From: Mesorhizobium sp. M3A.F.Ca.ET.080.04.2.1
Lineage (GTDB): Bacteria; Pseudomonadota; Alphaproteobacteria; Rhizobiales; Rhizobiaceae
Direction: 5' to 3'
Assembly: GCF_003952525.1 (NCBI RefSeq)
Contig: NZ_CP034451.1
Location: 620,001 to 684,000, forward strand
DNA length: 64,000 bases
Part shown: positions 17,825 through 27,017 of the stretch, in pieces
Layout: each line of letters opens with the position of its first letter
Numbering within the stretch: position 1 is the first letter of the stretch
The notes under the pieces: generated by a model
Seen by the model: the letters and a program-made list of their open reading frames with translations, nothing else
The model's database searches: none
Told to the model about the DNA's origin: nothing
Position numbers and translations under genes: made by a program

Positions 17825-19437
17825 GCGATATTGGCGAAATCCGCATGCAGGTCATGTGGAACCGGTTGATCTCGGTGGTCGAGGAGCAGGCGCTCACTCT
17901 GCTGCGCACCGCCTTCTCGACCTCGGTGCGCGAATCCGGGGACCTGTCTGCCGGCGTGTTCGACCCGCGCGGCCAGATGCTGGCGCAGGCGGTTACCGGC
18001 ACGCCCGGTCACGTCAACACCATGGCCGAAGCCGTGCTGCATTTCATGAACGAGATCCCGCGCGAAAACATGTTCGAGGGCGACACCTACGTCACCAACG
18101 ACCCCTGGCTGGGCACGGGCCATCTCCACGATATCACCATGGTGTCGCCGTCGTTCCTGAACGGCGAGCTCGTCGCCTTCTTCGCCTGCACGGCGCATGT
18201 CGTCGATGTCGGCGGACGCGGCTTCGGCGCCGACGGCAAGTCGGTCTATGAGGAAGGCATCCAGATCCCGATCATGAAGTTCGCGGAAAAGGGCAAGGTC
18301 AATCTCGACCTTGTCCGGATCCTGCGCGCCAATGTCCGCGAGCCGAACCAGGTCGTCGGCGACTTCTATTCGCTTGCCGCCTGCAACGAAGTCGGCCATC
18401 GCCGGCTCGTCGACATGATGAAGGAGATCGGCCTGACCTCGCTCGACGGGCTCGGCGATTTCATCTTCTCGCGCACGCGCGACGCCATGCTCGAACGCAT
18501 TAAGGCGCTGCCCAAGGGAAGCTGGTCGAACGAGCTGGTGACCGACGGCTATGACGAGCCGGTCAAGCTCGCAGCCACGGTCTCGGTCCGTGACGACCAT
18601 GTCGAGGTCGACTTCACCGGCACCGATCCGATGAGCCGCTGGGGCATCAACTGCCCGATCATCTACAGCAAGGCCTATGCATGTTATGCGCTGAAATGCA
18701 TGGTGGCGCCCGACATTCCCAACAATGCCGCCTCGCTTGCCTTCTTCACCGTATCGTCGCCGGTCAACATCCTGAACGCCGTGCGGCCGGCGCCGGTGGC
18801 GCTCAGGCATATCTTCGGCCACATGGTGCCCGATCTGGTCCTGGGCGCTTTCTCCAAGGCGCTGCCGGGAAAAATCCTCGCCGAAGGTGCGGGCGCGCTT
18901 TGGAACATCCATATCTCGGCACGTCCGGTTGCCGGGGGATCCGGCCGGCGCGCCGAAGTGCTGATGTTCAACTCCGGCGGCATGGGCGCCCGTCCAGAGC
19001 TCGATGGGCTGTCGGCGACGGCTTTCCCTTCCGGGGTCCATACGATGCCGATCGAGGCGACGGAACATACCGGCCCGATCGTGATCTGGCGCAAGGAGCT
19101 GCGTCCGAACTCGGGCGGCGATGGTGAATTCCGCGGCGGCCTTGGGCAGGTCATCGAGATCGCCGCGACCGACGGCCATGAATTCGACTTCTCGGCCATG
19201 TTCGACCGCGTCAATCATCCGGCCCACGGGCGCAATGGCGGCAAGCCTGGTGTCGCGGGCGTGGTCAAGCTCGATGACGGGACAAAGATGCGGCCGAAGG
19301 GCTGGCAGCACGTGCCGGCCGGGCGCAGGCTGATCCTCGAACTCCCGGGCGGTGGCGGCTATGGCGATCCAGCCAGGCGCAGCGCCACCTCGCGAGCCAA
19401 TGACCGGTCCAAGGGTTACATCACGGAGAAAGACTGA
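17821..19437 (+). CDS. Hydantoinase/oxoprolinase subunit B (HyuB family)
   Basis: 538 residues, normal for the family. TYVTNDPWLGTGHLHDITMV (about 84-103) is the highly conserved HyuB block with Asp and His residues, and the C-terminus GGGGYGDPARR is a family hallmark. It partners HyuA for ATP-dependent amide-ring opening. Its start overlaps the HyuA stop by 4 bases, and its stop overlaps the aminotransferase start by 1 base, so five genes from 14061 to 21455 look like a single translationally coupled operon. Confidence 0.93.
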   Translation: MSDIGEIRMQVMWNRLISVVEEQALTLLRTAFSTSVRESGDLSAGVFDPRGQMLAQAVTGTPGHVNTMAEAVLHFMNEIPRENMFEGDTYVTNDPWLGTGHLHDITMVSPSFLNGELVAFFACTAHVVDVGGRGFGADGKSVYEEGIQIPIMKFAEKGKVNLDLVRILRANVREPNQVVGDFYSLAACNEVGHRRLVDMMKEIGLTSLDGLGDFIFSRTRDAMLERIKALPKGSWSNELVTDGYDEPVKLAATVSVRDDHVEVDFTGTDPMSRWGINCPIIYSKAYACYALKCMVAPDIPNNAASLAFFTVSSPVNILNAVRPAPVALRHIFGHMVPDLVLGAFSKALPGKILAEGAGALWNIHISARPVAGGSGRRAEVLMFNSGGMGARPELDGLSATAFPSGVHTMPIEATEHTGPIVIWRKELRPNSGGDGEFRGGLGQVIEIAATDGHEFDFSAMFDRVNHPAHGRNGGKPGVAGVVKLDDGTKMRPKGWQHVPAGRRLILELPGGGGYGDPARRSATSRANDRSKGYITEKD

Positions 19438-20639
19438 TGAGCTATGTTGCCTCGCGGCTGTCGGTGGTGAAGCCATCGGCTTCGATGGCGGCCTCGCAGG
19501 CCGCTAAGGCGCTGCGCGCCAAGGGGGTGGACGTGATCGACCTCGGGCTGGGCGAGCCCGATTTCCCGACGCCTCTCCACATCATCGACGCCGCGCATTT
19601 CGCTGCGAAGGCCGGGCAGACGCTCTACACGGCCGCCGCGGGCACGGCCGAGGTGCGCGAGGCGATCGCCGGCAAGTTCCGGCGCGAGAATGGTCTGGAC
19701 TACAAGGCCGACGACATCGTGGTGGCCAACGGCGCCAAGCAGATCATCTTCAATGCGCTGATGGCGACGCTGGAAACCGGCGACGAGGCAATCCTGCCGG
19801 CGCCTTACTTCGTCTCCTATCCCGAGATGGTGAAGCTGCTCGGAGGCAGACCGGCGGTCGTCGAGTGTCCGGAGACAACGGGCTTCCGGCTGACGCCGGC
19901 CCTGCTGGAGCAGGCGATCACGCCAAGGACGAAGTGGCTTTTCCTCAACATGCCTGGCAACCCGTCCGGCGCGGTCTATTCGCAACCCGAACTCGAAGCG
20001 CTGGGAACAGTGCTGGCGAAACACCCGCATGTTCTCGTCCTCGCCGACGAGATCTACGAGCACATCCTCTTCGACGGGCGCGAGTTCGTTTCCTTCGGGA
20101 AGGCTTGCCCCGAGCTCAAGGAGCGCACACTGATCGTCAACGGCGTGTCGAAGTCTTACGCGATGACCGGCTGGCGCGTCGGCTACGCGGCTGGCCCGGC
20201 GCCGCTCGTCAAGGCGATGTCGACGGTCCAAAGCCAGTCCTGCACTTCCGTTTGCTCGATCGCGCAGGCGGCGACGGTCGCGGCGCTCGACGGGCCGCAG
20301 GACGAGGTGGCTCGCTTCCGGCAGGCCTTCGAGGCGCGCCGCGACCTCGTCGTGGACGGTATCAGGAAGATTAACGGACTGACGCTGTCACCGCCGGAAG
20401 GCGCCTTCTACGCCTATATCGGCTGCGCCAGCCTGATCGGCCGCAAGACGCCCAAGGGCGCGGTGCTGGAAGACGATGCGGCTGTGGCAAATTATCTTCT
20501 GAACGAAGGGCGAGTGGCGTCGGTGCCCGGCGTCGCCTACGGATTGTCGCCGTATTTTCGTATTTCGACAGCGACCAGCGAAGAAGTGTTGACTGAGGCG
20601 ATCTCGCGGATCAAAGCCGCCGTCGCGCTAGTGGAGTAA
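19437..20639 (+). CDS. PLP-dependent aminotransferase, class I (AatA-like)
   Basis: 400 residues. GLGEPDFPTP, Asn175 in NMPGNPSG, DEIY (204-207), and Lys239 in NGVSKSYAMTGWRVGY are the class I fold-type hallmarks; Lys239 binds PLP. It moves an amino group from an amino acid to a 2-oxo acid in the cytoplasm. Position after HyuAB suggests that it deaminates the ring-opened or imported amino acid and hands the oxo acid to the TPP enzyme; this order is inference. Confidence 0.92.
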   Translation: MSYVASRLSVVKPSASMAASQAAKALRAKGVDVIDLGLGEPDFPTPLHIIDAAHFAAKAGQTLYTAAAGTAEVREAIAGKFRRENGLDYKADDIVVANGAKQIIFNALMATLETGDEAILPAPYFVSYPEMVKLLGGRPAVVECPETTGFRLTPALLEQAITPRTKWLFLNMPGNPSGAVYSQPELEALGTVLAKHPHVLVLADEIYEHILFDGREFVSFGKACPELKERTLIVNGVSKSYAMTGWRVGYAAGPAPLVKAMSTVQSQSCTSVCSIAQAATVAALDGPQDEVARFRQAFEARRDLVVDGIRKINGLTLSPPEGAFYAYIGCASLIGRKTPKGAVLEDDAAVANYLLNEGRVASVPGVAYGLSPYFRISTATSEEVLTEAISRIKAAVALVE

Positions 20640-21455
20640 ATGATGCCGCATTACGAACGTATCCTGATCACCGGCGCCGCCGGACGGCTCGGCTCTCAGT
20701 TGAGGAAGGGGCTGGTGCCGCTGGCAAAGACCATCCGCCTGGCCGGGCGCGAACCATTCGGTGATCTCGCGCCCCACGAGGAGGAAGCGGTCTTCGATCT
20801 CGCCGACATGGATGCGACGATCGCGGCGACCAAGGATTGCGACGCCATCGTGCATTTCGGCGGCGCGCCGCTCGAATGCGAGTGGCAGACCATCCTCGAT
20901 TCCAGCATCCGCGGCTCCTACCACATCTACGAAGGCGCGCGGAAACACGGCGTCAAGCGCGTCATCTATGCATCCTCGGTGCATGCCATCGGCTATCACG
21001 AGATCGAGACCCATATCGGCGTCGATGCGCCGGTGCGCCCCGACAGCCTCTATGGCGTGTCGAAGAATTTCGTCGAAAGCCTCAGCCGGCTCTACTGGGA
21101 CAAGTTCGGCATCGAGACGGTGTGCCTGCGCATCTTCTCCTCCTTCCCCGAACCCGCCGACCGCCGCATGTTGTGGTCCTACCTCTCCTTCGCCGACTGC
21201 GTGCGCCTGGTCGAGGCATCGCTGACGGCGCCACGCGTCGGCCACACGATCTCCTTCGGCATTTCCAACAACAAGTTGAAGATGGTCGACAACAGCGGCG
21301 CAGACCACCTCGGTTTCGTCCCGCAGGACAGTTCGGAGCCGTACCGCGCCGCCGTCGAAGCCAAGACGCCGATCCCCGATCCGACCAAGCCGTCCGTGAA
21401 ATACCTTGGTGGATGGTTCTGCGAACTCGGGCATCCCGACGATAAAGGCGAATGA
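20640..21455 (+). CDS. NAD-dependent epimerase/dehydratase, uronate-dehydrogenase-like
   Basis: 271 residues; two adjacent ATGs (20640, 20643), the first touching the previous stop. ITGAAGRLGSQL is the cofactor loop, ASSVHAIGYHE resembles the uronate dehydrogenase substrate block, YGVSK is the catalytic Tyr/Lys, and FPEPADRRMLWSYLS with FADCVRLVEASL matches that family. Uronate dehydrogenases oxidise the C1 of glucuronate or galacturonate with NAD. In this operon another sugar-acid or polyol substrate is possible. Followed by a hairpin at 21566-21600. Confidence 0.85.
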   Translation: MMPHYERILITGAAGRLGSQLRKGLVPLAKTIRLAGREPFGDLAPHEEEAVFDLADMDATIAATKDCDAIVHFGGAPLECEWQTILDSSIRGSYHIYEGARKHGVKRVIYASSVHAIGYHEIETHIGVDAPVRPDSLYGVSKNFVESLSRLYWDKFGIETVCLRIFSSFPEPADRRMLWSYLSFADCVRLVEASLTAPRVGHTISFGISNNKLKMVDNSGADHLGFVPQDSSEPYRAAVEAKTPIPDPTKPSVKYLGGWFCELGHPDDKGE

Positions 21456-21565
21456 CCACCACAGCGGGTCATCGCCCAATCGATGATGCAAGCGGCTCCG
21501 GAGGCGCCAGAAACACTTGGCATCCAGAAGCCGAGCTCAATCCCAGTCACAAGGCTGGCACCAGC

Positions 21566-21600
21566 CTCCAGTGGTAAATGGCCTGCGTCATCCACTGGAG
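21566..21600 (+). promoter_or_regulatory. 9-bp inverted repeat covering the ribosome site of the next small gene
   Basis: CTCCAGTGG (21566-21574) and CCACTGGAG (21592-21600) are perfectly complementary with a 17-base spacer. The 3-prime arm ends in GGAG, which lies 7 bases before ATG 21608, so the folded form would hide that ribosome site. It could equally act as a weak terminator for the upstream operon; there is no U-run. Confidence 0.45.
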
Positions 21601-21607
21601 CAAAGCC

Positions 21608-21913
21608 ATGACCTCTCCCATTGGCAACCAGCACAACACGGGCATGGTGCATCGCACGAGCAGACCTGAAGCGCCGTCCGAAGCAGAATTTCCCGGCAAG
21701 AGCGCCGAAAGCGTCGGTCATCTCGCCAAAGCCTCTGTCTTGGAGGCCGGCGACAGCGAGCCCGGTGCGCAAGGACGAGCAGCATCACGGATCGCGAGAA
21801 TGGACGTTACCGTGCTTGCACCCACCGATTCAGGCGACGAGCAGGTGTCGGATACAGCTGGCGACGGCGACGGCGCAGTTGACCCGGATGCCGGAGAGAA
21901 CATTCTGGAATGA
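21608..21913 (+). CDS. Small hydrophilic protein, unknown
   Basis: 101 residues, no cysteine, rich in Asp, Glu, Gly, Ala and Ser, with an acidic tail ending DPDAGENILE, so probably disordered. No family recognised. Support is limited to a GGAG at correct spacing before ATG 21608 and the position in an otherwise empty gap. An in-frame ATG at 21578 is less likely because it lies in the hairpin loop and has no ribosome site. The frame could be chance. Confidence 0.4.
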   Translation: MTSPIGNQHNTGMVHRTSRPEAPSEAEFPGKSAESVGHLAKASVLEAGDSEPGAQGRAASRIARMDVTVLAPTDSGDEQVSDTAGDGDGAVDPDAGENILE

Positions 21914-22150
21914 CCCGCCGCGCTTAAAGCGTGGTGCGGACGGAATACCGCTACGCATTTTCCTGGAATTGCTCCTTAGCCGCGGAGCCTGGTTTTTCGC
22001 TCACGCTGACCGAGATGTCGGGCAGCCGAGCGAGCTGGCGCGGCCTGCGGAGGGCGCCGCTGACCCGAGAACGCTTGAACCGAGTGATAGCGCCGCACGA
22101 GCGTCGCCCTTGGTTGATTTCTCGGACAAACTATGCTGCTTGTCGCGACC

Positions 22151-22540
22151 ATGAAAAAGCTCTGCCTGATGGTTCTGGCGCCGCTGGCACTGGCCTGGCC
22201 GGCCAAGGCGATGGACAACGCGTTGCGCGCCGGCTTGCTGAAACTCGATCCGGAGACGCGTCTCGAGCAGCGTTGCGATGCCGAAGTGCTCGACCGGATC
22301 AGCCACGACGACCACCAATACAAGGCCGACCGCGTGGTGGCTTATGCCTTCGCCACGCCGCAAATGAGCCCCGATGCGATAAAAAGCCCGGGCGCTGCCT
22401 TTCGCAGCAAGGGGCAATGGTACCGTTTGAAGTTCAAGTGCCAGACCGCGCCCGACCACATGCAGGTGCTGCAGCTCCGCTACAAGATCGGCGACGAGAT
22501 CCCGGAAACCGACTGGGCGAAATACAATCTCTACGATTGA
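22151..22540 (+). CDS. DUF930-family secreted protein
   Basis: 129 residues with a signal peptide ending near PAKA-M (about residue 20). The mature part has the DUF930 pattern: LRAGLLKLDPETRLEQRCDAE, then RVVAYAF, and two cysteines (about 41 and 98) that could form a disulfide. The family is found mostly in rhizobia and relatives, and its function is not known. An in-frame ATG 18 bases earlier (22133) is possible; neither has a good ribosome site. The 237 bases before it (21914-22150) show nothing recognisable. Confidence 0.75.
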   Translation: MKKLCLMVLAPLALAWPAKAMDNALRAGLLKLDPETRLEQRCDAEVLDRISHDDHQYKADRVVAYAFATPQMSPDAIKSPGAAFRSKGQWYRLKFKCQTAPDHMQVLQLRYKIGDEIPETDWAKYNLYD

Positions 22541-22657
22541 CAATGCGGCGCGGGCGGCACCTTAACGACTGCGGCGGCATTTGAATTCCAGTGGAACAAG
22601 ACAAGCGGCAAGCGCTTGTTCCTGCTGGTTCTCTTGACGTACGAAAACCATACACGT

Positions 22658-22726
22658 AGAGCAATTCAGGAAAATTACGCAGCGGTTTTCCGCCCCGGAA
22701 TTGCGTGAAAACAAAGACTTAGAGCG
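22658..22726. repeat. Rhizobial palindromic intergenic repeat
   Basis: The element starts AGAGCAATTCAGG and ends ACAAAGACTTAGAGCG. Inside, GCAATTC (22661-22667) pairs with GAATTGC (22698-22704), and GAAAA with TTTTC, forming a nested hairpin. From memory, near-identical elements are scattered between genes in Mesorhizobium and relatives. It sits between the DUF930 and TerC genes. Confidence 0.65.
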
Positions 22727-22812
22727 GGTCTGCGTTCTATCGAATGCTGAACTGCTGTGACGTCGGACATTCGCCGATCACGCTCGGCGAACAGCAAAGG
22801 GCAATCCAGCCG

Positions 22813-23475
22813 ATGGACATGTTTTTGAGCGCCGCAAGCCTGACCGCCCTGCTTCAGGTCATTGCCATCGATCTCGTGCTTGCCGGCGACAATGCAATCG
22901 TCATCGGATTGGCGGCCGCCGGGCTGCCTGCCGTACAGCGCAAGAAGGCAATCCTCATCGGCGTGGTGGCAGCGACCATCCTGCGCATCGCGTTCGCGGC
23001 CGTCACCGTCAAGCTGCTCGCTATTGTCGGCCTGCTGCTGGCCGGCGGCATCCTGCTGCTTTGGGTTTGCTGGAAGATGTATCGCGAGCTTCGCACCTCC
23101 CATGCCGACGAAGAAGAGGCGACGGAGGCGCTCTCCAATTCGGATTTCAGCGGTGACAAGGCTGTGGCCGGAAAGGCGCCGCGCAAGACGCTCGGCCAGG
23201 CGGCATTGCAGATCGTCGTCGCCGACGTGTCGATGTCGCTGGACAATGTGCTCGCGGTCGCGGGTGCGGCACGCGACCATTTTCCGGTGCTGGTCATCGG
23301 TCTGGTTCTGTCGATCGCCTTGATGGGCCTGGCCGCCAGCTTCATCGCCAGGCTGCTGCACCGGTACCGCTGGATCGCCTATATCGGCCTGCTGATCATC
23401 CTCTATGTTGCGCTCGACATGGTCTACAGGGGTGCGATGGAAGTCTGGCCCCACGTCAACAACGCGGTGAGCTGA
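22813..23475 (+). CDS. TerC-family (YjbE-like) integral membrane protein
   Basis: 220 residues from ATG 22813, which has AAAGGG about 10 bases upstream; a longer frame from 22744 lacks a ribosome site. About seven hydrophobic segments are visible. The first, LLQVIAIDLVLAGDNAIVIG, and a later VVADVSMSLDNVLAVAG carry the paired Asp/Asn residues (LAGDNA, SLDNV) that define the TerC family. TerC proteins are linked to metal ion (Mn, tellurite) handling. A 40-residue polar loop separates the two halves. Monocistronic by context. Confidence 0.85.
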   Translation: MDMFLSAASLTALLQVIAIDLVLAGDNAIVIGLAAAGLPAVQRKKAILIGVVAATILRIAFAAVTVKLLAIVGLLLAGGILLLWVCWKMYRELRTSHADEEEATEALSNSDFSGDKAVAGKAPRKTLGQAALQIVVADVSMSLDNVLAVAGAARDHFPVLVIGLVLSIALMGLAASFIARLLHRYRWIAYIGLLIILYVALDMVYRGAMEVWPHVNNAVS

Positions 23476-23597
23476 CGCCGCCGGACCTCGATGTGCCGGC
23501 TCTTGCACTGCGTTTTGCCGCAGCAAAGGCCGGACCATACCAATGCCGCAATTAGTGTGGTATGGCGCCGCCGATCCCGAAAAGCCTGGAATAGATT

Positions 23598-24911
23598 ATG
23601 TCTGCCCCTCGCGTCAGTTTCGTCAGCCTTGGATGCCCGAAGGCCCTCGTCGATTCCGAGCGCATCATCACGCGCCTGCGCGCCGAAGGCTACGAAATCG
23701 CGCGCAAGCATGATGGCGCCGACCTCGTCGTCGTCAACACCTGCGGTTTCCTCGATTCCGCGCGCGACGAGTCGCTCAACGCCATCGGTTCCGCGCTGTC
23801 GGAAAACGGCCGCGTCATCGTGACCGGTTGTCTCGGCGCCGAGCCGGAGGTGATCCGCGAGAGACATCCCAATGTACTGGCGATCACGGGTCCCCAGGCC
23901 TATGAGAGCGTGATGGCGGCCGTGCACGAGGCGGCTCCGCCCAGCCACGACCCTTATGTTGATCTGCTGCCCCCACAGGGCGTGAAGCTCACGCCGCGGC
24001 ACTACGCGTATCTGAAGATCTCGGAAGGCTGCAACAACCGCTGCACCTTCTGCATCATCCCGGCGCTGCGCGGCGATCTCGTCTCGCGACCGGCCGCCGA
24101 CGTGCTGCGCGAAGCGGAGAAGCTCGCCAAGGCCGGGGTCAAGGAAATCCTCGTCATCTCGCAGGACACCAGCGCCTACGGCATCGACATCAAGTATCAG
24201 ACGAGCCTGTTCGGCGAGCGAGAGGTTCGGGCGAAATTCCTCGATCTCGCCGAAGAACTCGGCAAGCTCGGCATCTGGATACGCATGCACTATGTGTATC
24301 CCTACCCGCATGTCGCAGACGTCATTCCGCTGATGGCGGAAGGCAAGATACTTCCCTATCTCGACATCCCCTTCCAGCACGCCTCGCCGCAGGTGCTTAA
24401 GAACATGCGCCGTCCTGCCCATGGCGAAAAGACGCTGGAGCGCATCCGCGGCTGGCGCGAGATCTGCCCCGACCTTGCTATCCGCTCCACCTTCATCGTC
24501 GGTTTCCCCGGCGAGACCGAGGACGACTTCCAGATGCTGCTCGACTGGCTGGACGAAGCGAAGATCGATCGCGCCGGCTGCTTCAAATACGAGCCGGTCA
24601 AGGGCGCGCGCTCCAACGACCTCGGCCTCGAGCAGGTGCCGCAGGAGATCAAGGAGGCGCGCTGGCACCGGTTCATGCAGCGCCAGCAGAAGATCTCGGC
24701 AACGCAGCTCGCCAAGAAGGTCGGCAAGCGCCTGCCGGTGCTGATCGATGAGGCGCATGGCACATCGGCCAAGGGCCGCACCAAATATGATGCGCCCGAG
24801 ATCGACGGCTCCGTGCACATCCAGTCGCGGCGGCCGTTGCGCGCCGGCGACATCGTCACGGTGAAAGTGGACCGCGCCGACGCCTACGATCTCTACGGCT
24901 CGGCGGTTTGA
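23598..24911 (+). CDS. rimO: Ribosomal protein uS12 methylthiotransferase RimO
   Basis: 437 residues. Cys13, Cys49 and Cys78 ([22 protein letters not shown]) bind the auxiliary Fe-S cluster; Cys145, Cys149 and Cys152 ([12 protein letters not shown]) bind the radical-SAM cluster. The C-terminal TRAM-like part ends [30 protein letters not shown] with [15 protein letters not shown] distinguishes RimO from MiaB. It adds a methylthio group to an aspartate of ribosomal protein S12. Followed by a strong hairpin terminator. Confidence 0.95.
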   Translation: MSAPRVSFVSLGCPKALVDSERIITRLRAEGYEIARKHDGADLVVVNTCGFLDSARDESLNAIGSALSENGRVIVTGCLGAEPEVIRERHPNVLAITGPQAYESVMAAVHEAAPPSHDPYVDLLPPQGVKLTPRHYAYLKISEGCNNRCTFCIIPALRGDLVSRPAADVLREAEKLAKAGVKEILVISQDTSAYGIDIKYQTSLFGEREVRAKFLDLAEELGKLGIWIRMHYVYPYPHVADVIPLMAEGKILPYLDIPFQHASPQVLKNMRRPAHGEKTLERIRGWREICPDLAIRSTFIVGFPGETEDDFQMLLDWLDEAKIDRAGCFKYEPVKGARSNDLGLEQVPQEIKEARWHRFMQRQQKISATQLAKKVGKRLPVLIDEAHGTSAKGRTKYDAPEIDGSVHIQSRRPLRAGDIVTVKVDRADAYDLYGSAV

Positions 24912-24933
24912 GGCCCAAGATCCTGCCAATGAA

Positions 24934-24958
24934 AAAGGGCGCCGCGTGGGCGCCCTTT
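24934..24958. terminator. Bidirectional rho-independent terminator
   Basis: AAAGGGCGCC (24934-24943) and GGCGCCCTTT (24949-24958) form a 10-bp stem with loop GCGTG, followed by TCGTTTTG on the plus strand and preceded by an A-run that gives U on the minus transcript. It separates rimO (plus) from the convergent BMP operon (minus). Confidence 0.85.
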
Positions 24959-24978
24959 CGTTTTGAGGACGCTACTGC

Positions 24979-26046
24979 TTACTGCGGCAGCTTGTCGTCG
25001 ATGCCCTTGACGTAGAAGTTCATGCCGAGCAGCGTGCCGTCGTCGGCGACCTCGCCGTCTTTCAGCCAGGGCGAGCCGTCCTGCTTGGACACCGGACCGG
25101 TGAAGGGATTCCAGCCGCCGGCGATCTTCTTCTCGGTCGCCTCGGCCATCGCCTTGACGTCATCCGGCATGTTGGTGAAGGGGGCGAGCTTCACGGCCCC
25201 GTCCTTGATGCCCAGCCAGACATTATCCGGCTTCCAGGTGCCGTCGAGCGCTGCCTGCACACGGCTGATATAATACGGCCCCCACTCGTCGGTGAGCGAG
25301 GTCAGCTGCGCGTTCGGCGCAAACTTGATCATGTCGGACGACTGGCCGAAGCCATGCAGCTTGCGCTCTTCCGCGACCTGCAGGGCGGCGGTCGAGTCGG
25401 TGTGCTGGACGATGATGTCGGCGCCCTGGTCGAACAGGGCCTTGGCGGCGTCGGCTTCCTTACCCGGATCGAACCAGGAGTTGACCCACACGATCTTGAC
25501 CTTGAAGTCGGGATTGATCGACTGCGCCCCGAGGATGAAGGAGTTGATGCCCATCACCACCTCCGGGATCGGAAAGGATACGATGTAGCCGGCGAGGCCT
25601 TTCTTCGATTGCTTGGCCGCGATCTGGCCGAGAACATAGCGGCCTTCATAGAAGCGGGCATTGTAGATGCCGAGATTCTTGCCGGTCTTGTAGCCGGTGG
25701 CATGCTCGAACATCACATTGGGGAACTTCTTCGCGACCTTCACCTCGGCGTCCATGAAGCCGAACGACGTACCAAAGATGATCTTGCACTTCTCGCGCGC
25801 TAGGCGCTCGAAGGCGCGGTCGGCGTCGGGGCCTTCCGAGACGTTTTCAAGGTAAGCGGTTTCGACCTTGTCGCCGAGCGCCTTCTCGACCTCGAGGCGG
25901 CCCTGGTCGTGCTGGTAGGAATAGCCGAAGTCGCCGATCGGACCCGTATAGACCCAGCAGGCTTTAAGCTTGTCGGCCGCCTGGGCGGTCGCCGCCAGCG
26001 ACAGCGCCGCCGCCGTGGTCATCAACGCAATAAGCAGTTTTTTCAT
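24979..26046 (-). CDS. BMP-family (basic membrane protein) substrate-binding protein of a nucleoside ABC transporter
   Basis: 355 residues from ATG 26046, with AGAGGTAA just upstream; the long open frame before it is not coding. The signal peptide ends near ATAQA-A (about 23). ACWVYTGPIGDFGYSYQHDQGR is the typical BMP start with the ligand-binding GD and aromatic residues, then VSEGPDADRAFERLA and GTSFGFMDA. BMP proteins of this type bind purine nucleosides. Last gene of the operon ATPase-permease-permease-binding protein. Confidence 0.9.
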   Translation of the reverse strand: MKKLLIALMTTAAALSLAATAQAADKLKACWVYTGPIGDFGYSYQHDQGRLEVEKALGDKVETAYLENVSEGPDADRAFERLAREKCKIIFGTSFGFMDAEVKVAKKFPNVMFEHATGYKTGKNLGIYNARFYEGRYVLGQIAAKQSKKGLAGYIVSFPIPEVVMGINSFILGAQSINPDFKVKIVWVNSWFDPGKEADAAKALFDQGADIIVQHTDSTAALQVAEERKLHGFGQSSDMIKFAPNAQLTSLTDEWGPYYISRVQAALDGTWKPDNVWLGIKDGAVKLAPFTNMPDDVKAMAEATEKKIAGGWNPFTGPVSKQDGSPWLKDGEVADDGTLLGMNFYVKGIDDKLPQ

Positions 26047-26096
26047 AGTGTTACCTCTCTGAGTTATGCCTTGGAGCTTCCCGTCTTTTTTTGTTG

Positions 26097-27017
26097 TCAA
26101 CGATCCGGAACGAATGGCTGCCCCAAGGAAGCCGGCGTGTTCATCATCGTCAGACGCTTGTTGCGCGAGATTAGAACGAGAACCACGATGGTTGCCAGAT
26201 AGGGGAGCGAAGAAAGGAACTGCGAGGGCACCGGAATGCCGAAAGCCTGTGCATGAAGCTGGCCGATCCAGACCGCGCCGAAGATGTAGGCGCCGGCCAG
26301 CACCCGCCACGGACGCCAGGAGGCGAACACCACCAGTGCCAGCGCGATCCAGCCGCGGCCGGCACTCATGTTCTCCACCCATTGCGGCGTATAGACCAGC
26401 GACAGGTGTCCGCCGGCAAGTCCGGCGCAGGCGCCGCCGAAGATCACCGCCAGATAGCGGTAGCGGATGACCTTGATGCCGAGCGCATGCGCCGAAGAGT
26501 GGCTGTCGCCGATGGAGCGCAGCGTGAGGCCGGTGCGCGTCCTGAACAGGAACCACATCACCGCGGCCGTGAGCGCGATCGAGATGTAGAACAGCGGATC
26601 CTGGCCGAAGATCAGCCTGCCGATCACAGGGATCGAACTCAGCACGGGGATGTCGAGGTTCGGCAGCCTGACGCCCGGCTGGCCGACGAAACTGGTGCCG
26701 ATCATGCCGGAAAGACCGAGGCCGAGCAGTGTCAGGGACAGGCCGGTTGCCACCTGGTTGGTCGCCAGCGACAGAGTCATGACGGCGAAGAGCAGCGAAA
26801 ACAGCGCGCCGACAATGATCGCGGCAAGCAAGCCGATCCAGGGCGATCCGGTGAGATAGCCGGCGCCGAAGCCACCGACGGCGCCCATGATCATCATGCC
26901 TTCGACGCCGAGATTGAGCACGCCGGAGCGCTCCACCACGAGTTCGCCGATCGCCGCGATCAGGAGCGGCGTCGCCGCGGTCGCGATGGTCAAAAGGATG
27001 TTGATGGTGATGTCCAT
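26097..27017 (-). CDS. ABC transporter permease, second subunit of the BMP-type importer
   Basis: 306 residues from ATG 27017, whose A is shared with the stop of the upstream permease (TGATG). Around eight hydrophobic segments. IAAIGELVVERSGVLNLGVEGMM near the N-terminus and GIKVIRYRYLAVIFGGACAGLAGG are conserved in the second permease of nucleoside importers. It forms the channel with the gene before it. Confidence 0.9.
   Translation of the reverse strand: MDITINILLTIATAATPLLIAAIGELVVERSGVLNLGVEGMMIMGAVGGFGAGYLTGSPWIGLLAAIIVGALFSLLFAVMTLSLATNQVATGLSLTLLGLGLSGMIGTSFVGQPGVRLPNLDIPVLSSIPVIGRLIFGQDPLFYISIALTAAVMWFLFRTRTGLTLRSIGDSHSSAHALGIKVIRYRYLAVIFGGACAGLAGGHLSLVYTPQWVENMSAGRGWIALALVVFASWRPWRVLAGAYIFGAVWIGQLHAQAFGIPVPSQFLSSLPYLATIVVLVLISRNKRLTMMNTPASLGQPFVPDR

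Noticed and set aside
15548-19476. Long open frames antisense to hyuA and hyuB (525 and 604 codons)
   Set aside because: They mirror strongly coding plus-strand genes with clear family motifs. Long antisense frames are expected in GC-rich DNA, and their translations look random (rich in Arg, Asp, His and Gly without motifs).
26047-26556. N-terminal extension of the BMP-binding protein frame
   Set aside because: It overlaps the permease gene. A typical signal peptide with a ribosome site starts at 26046.
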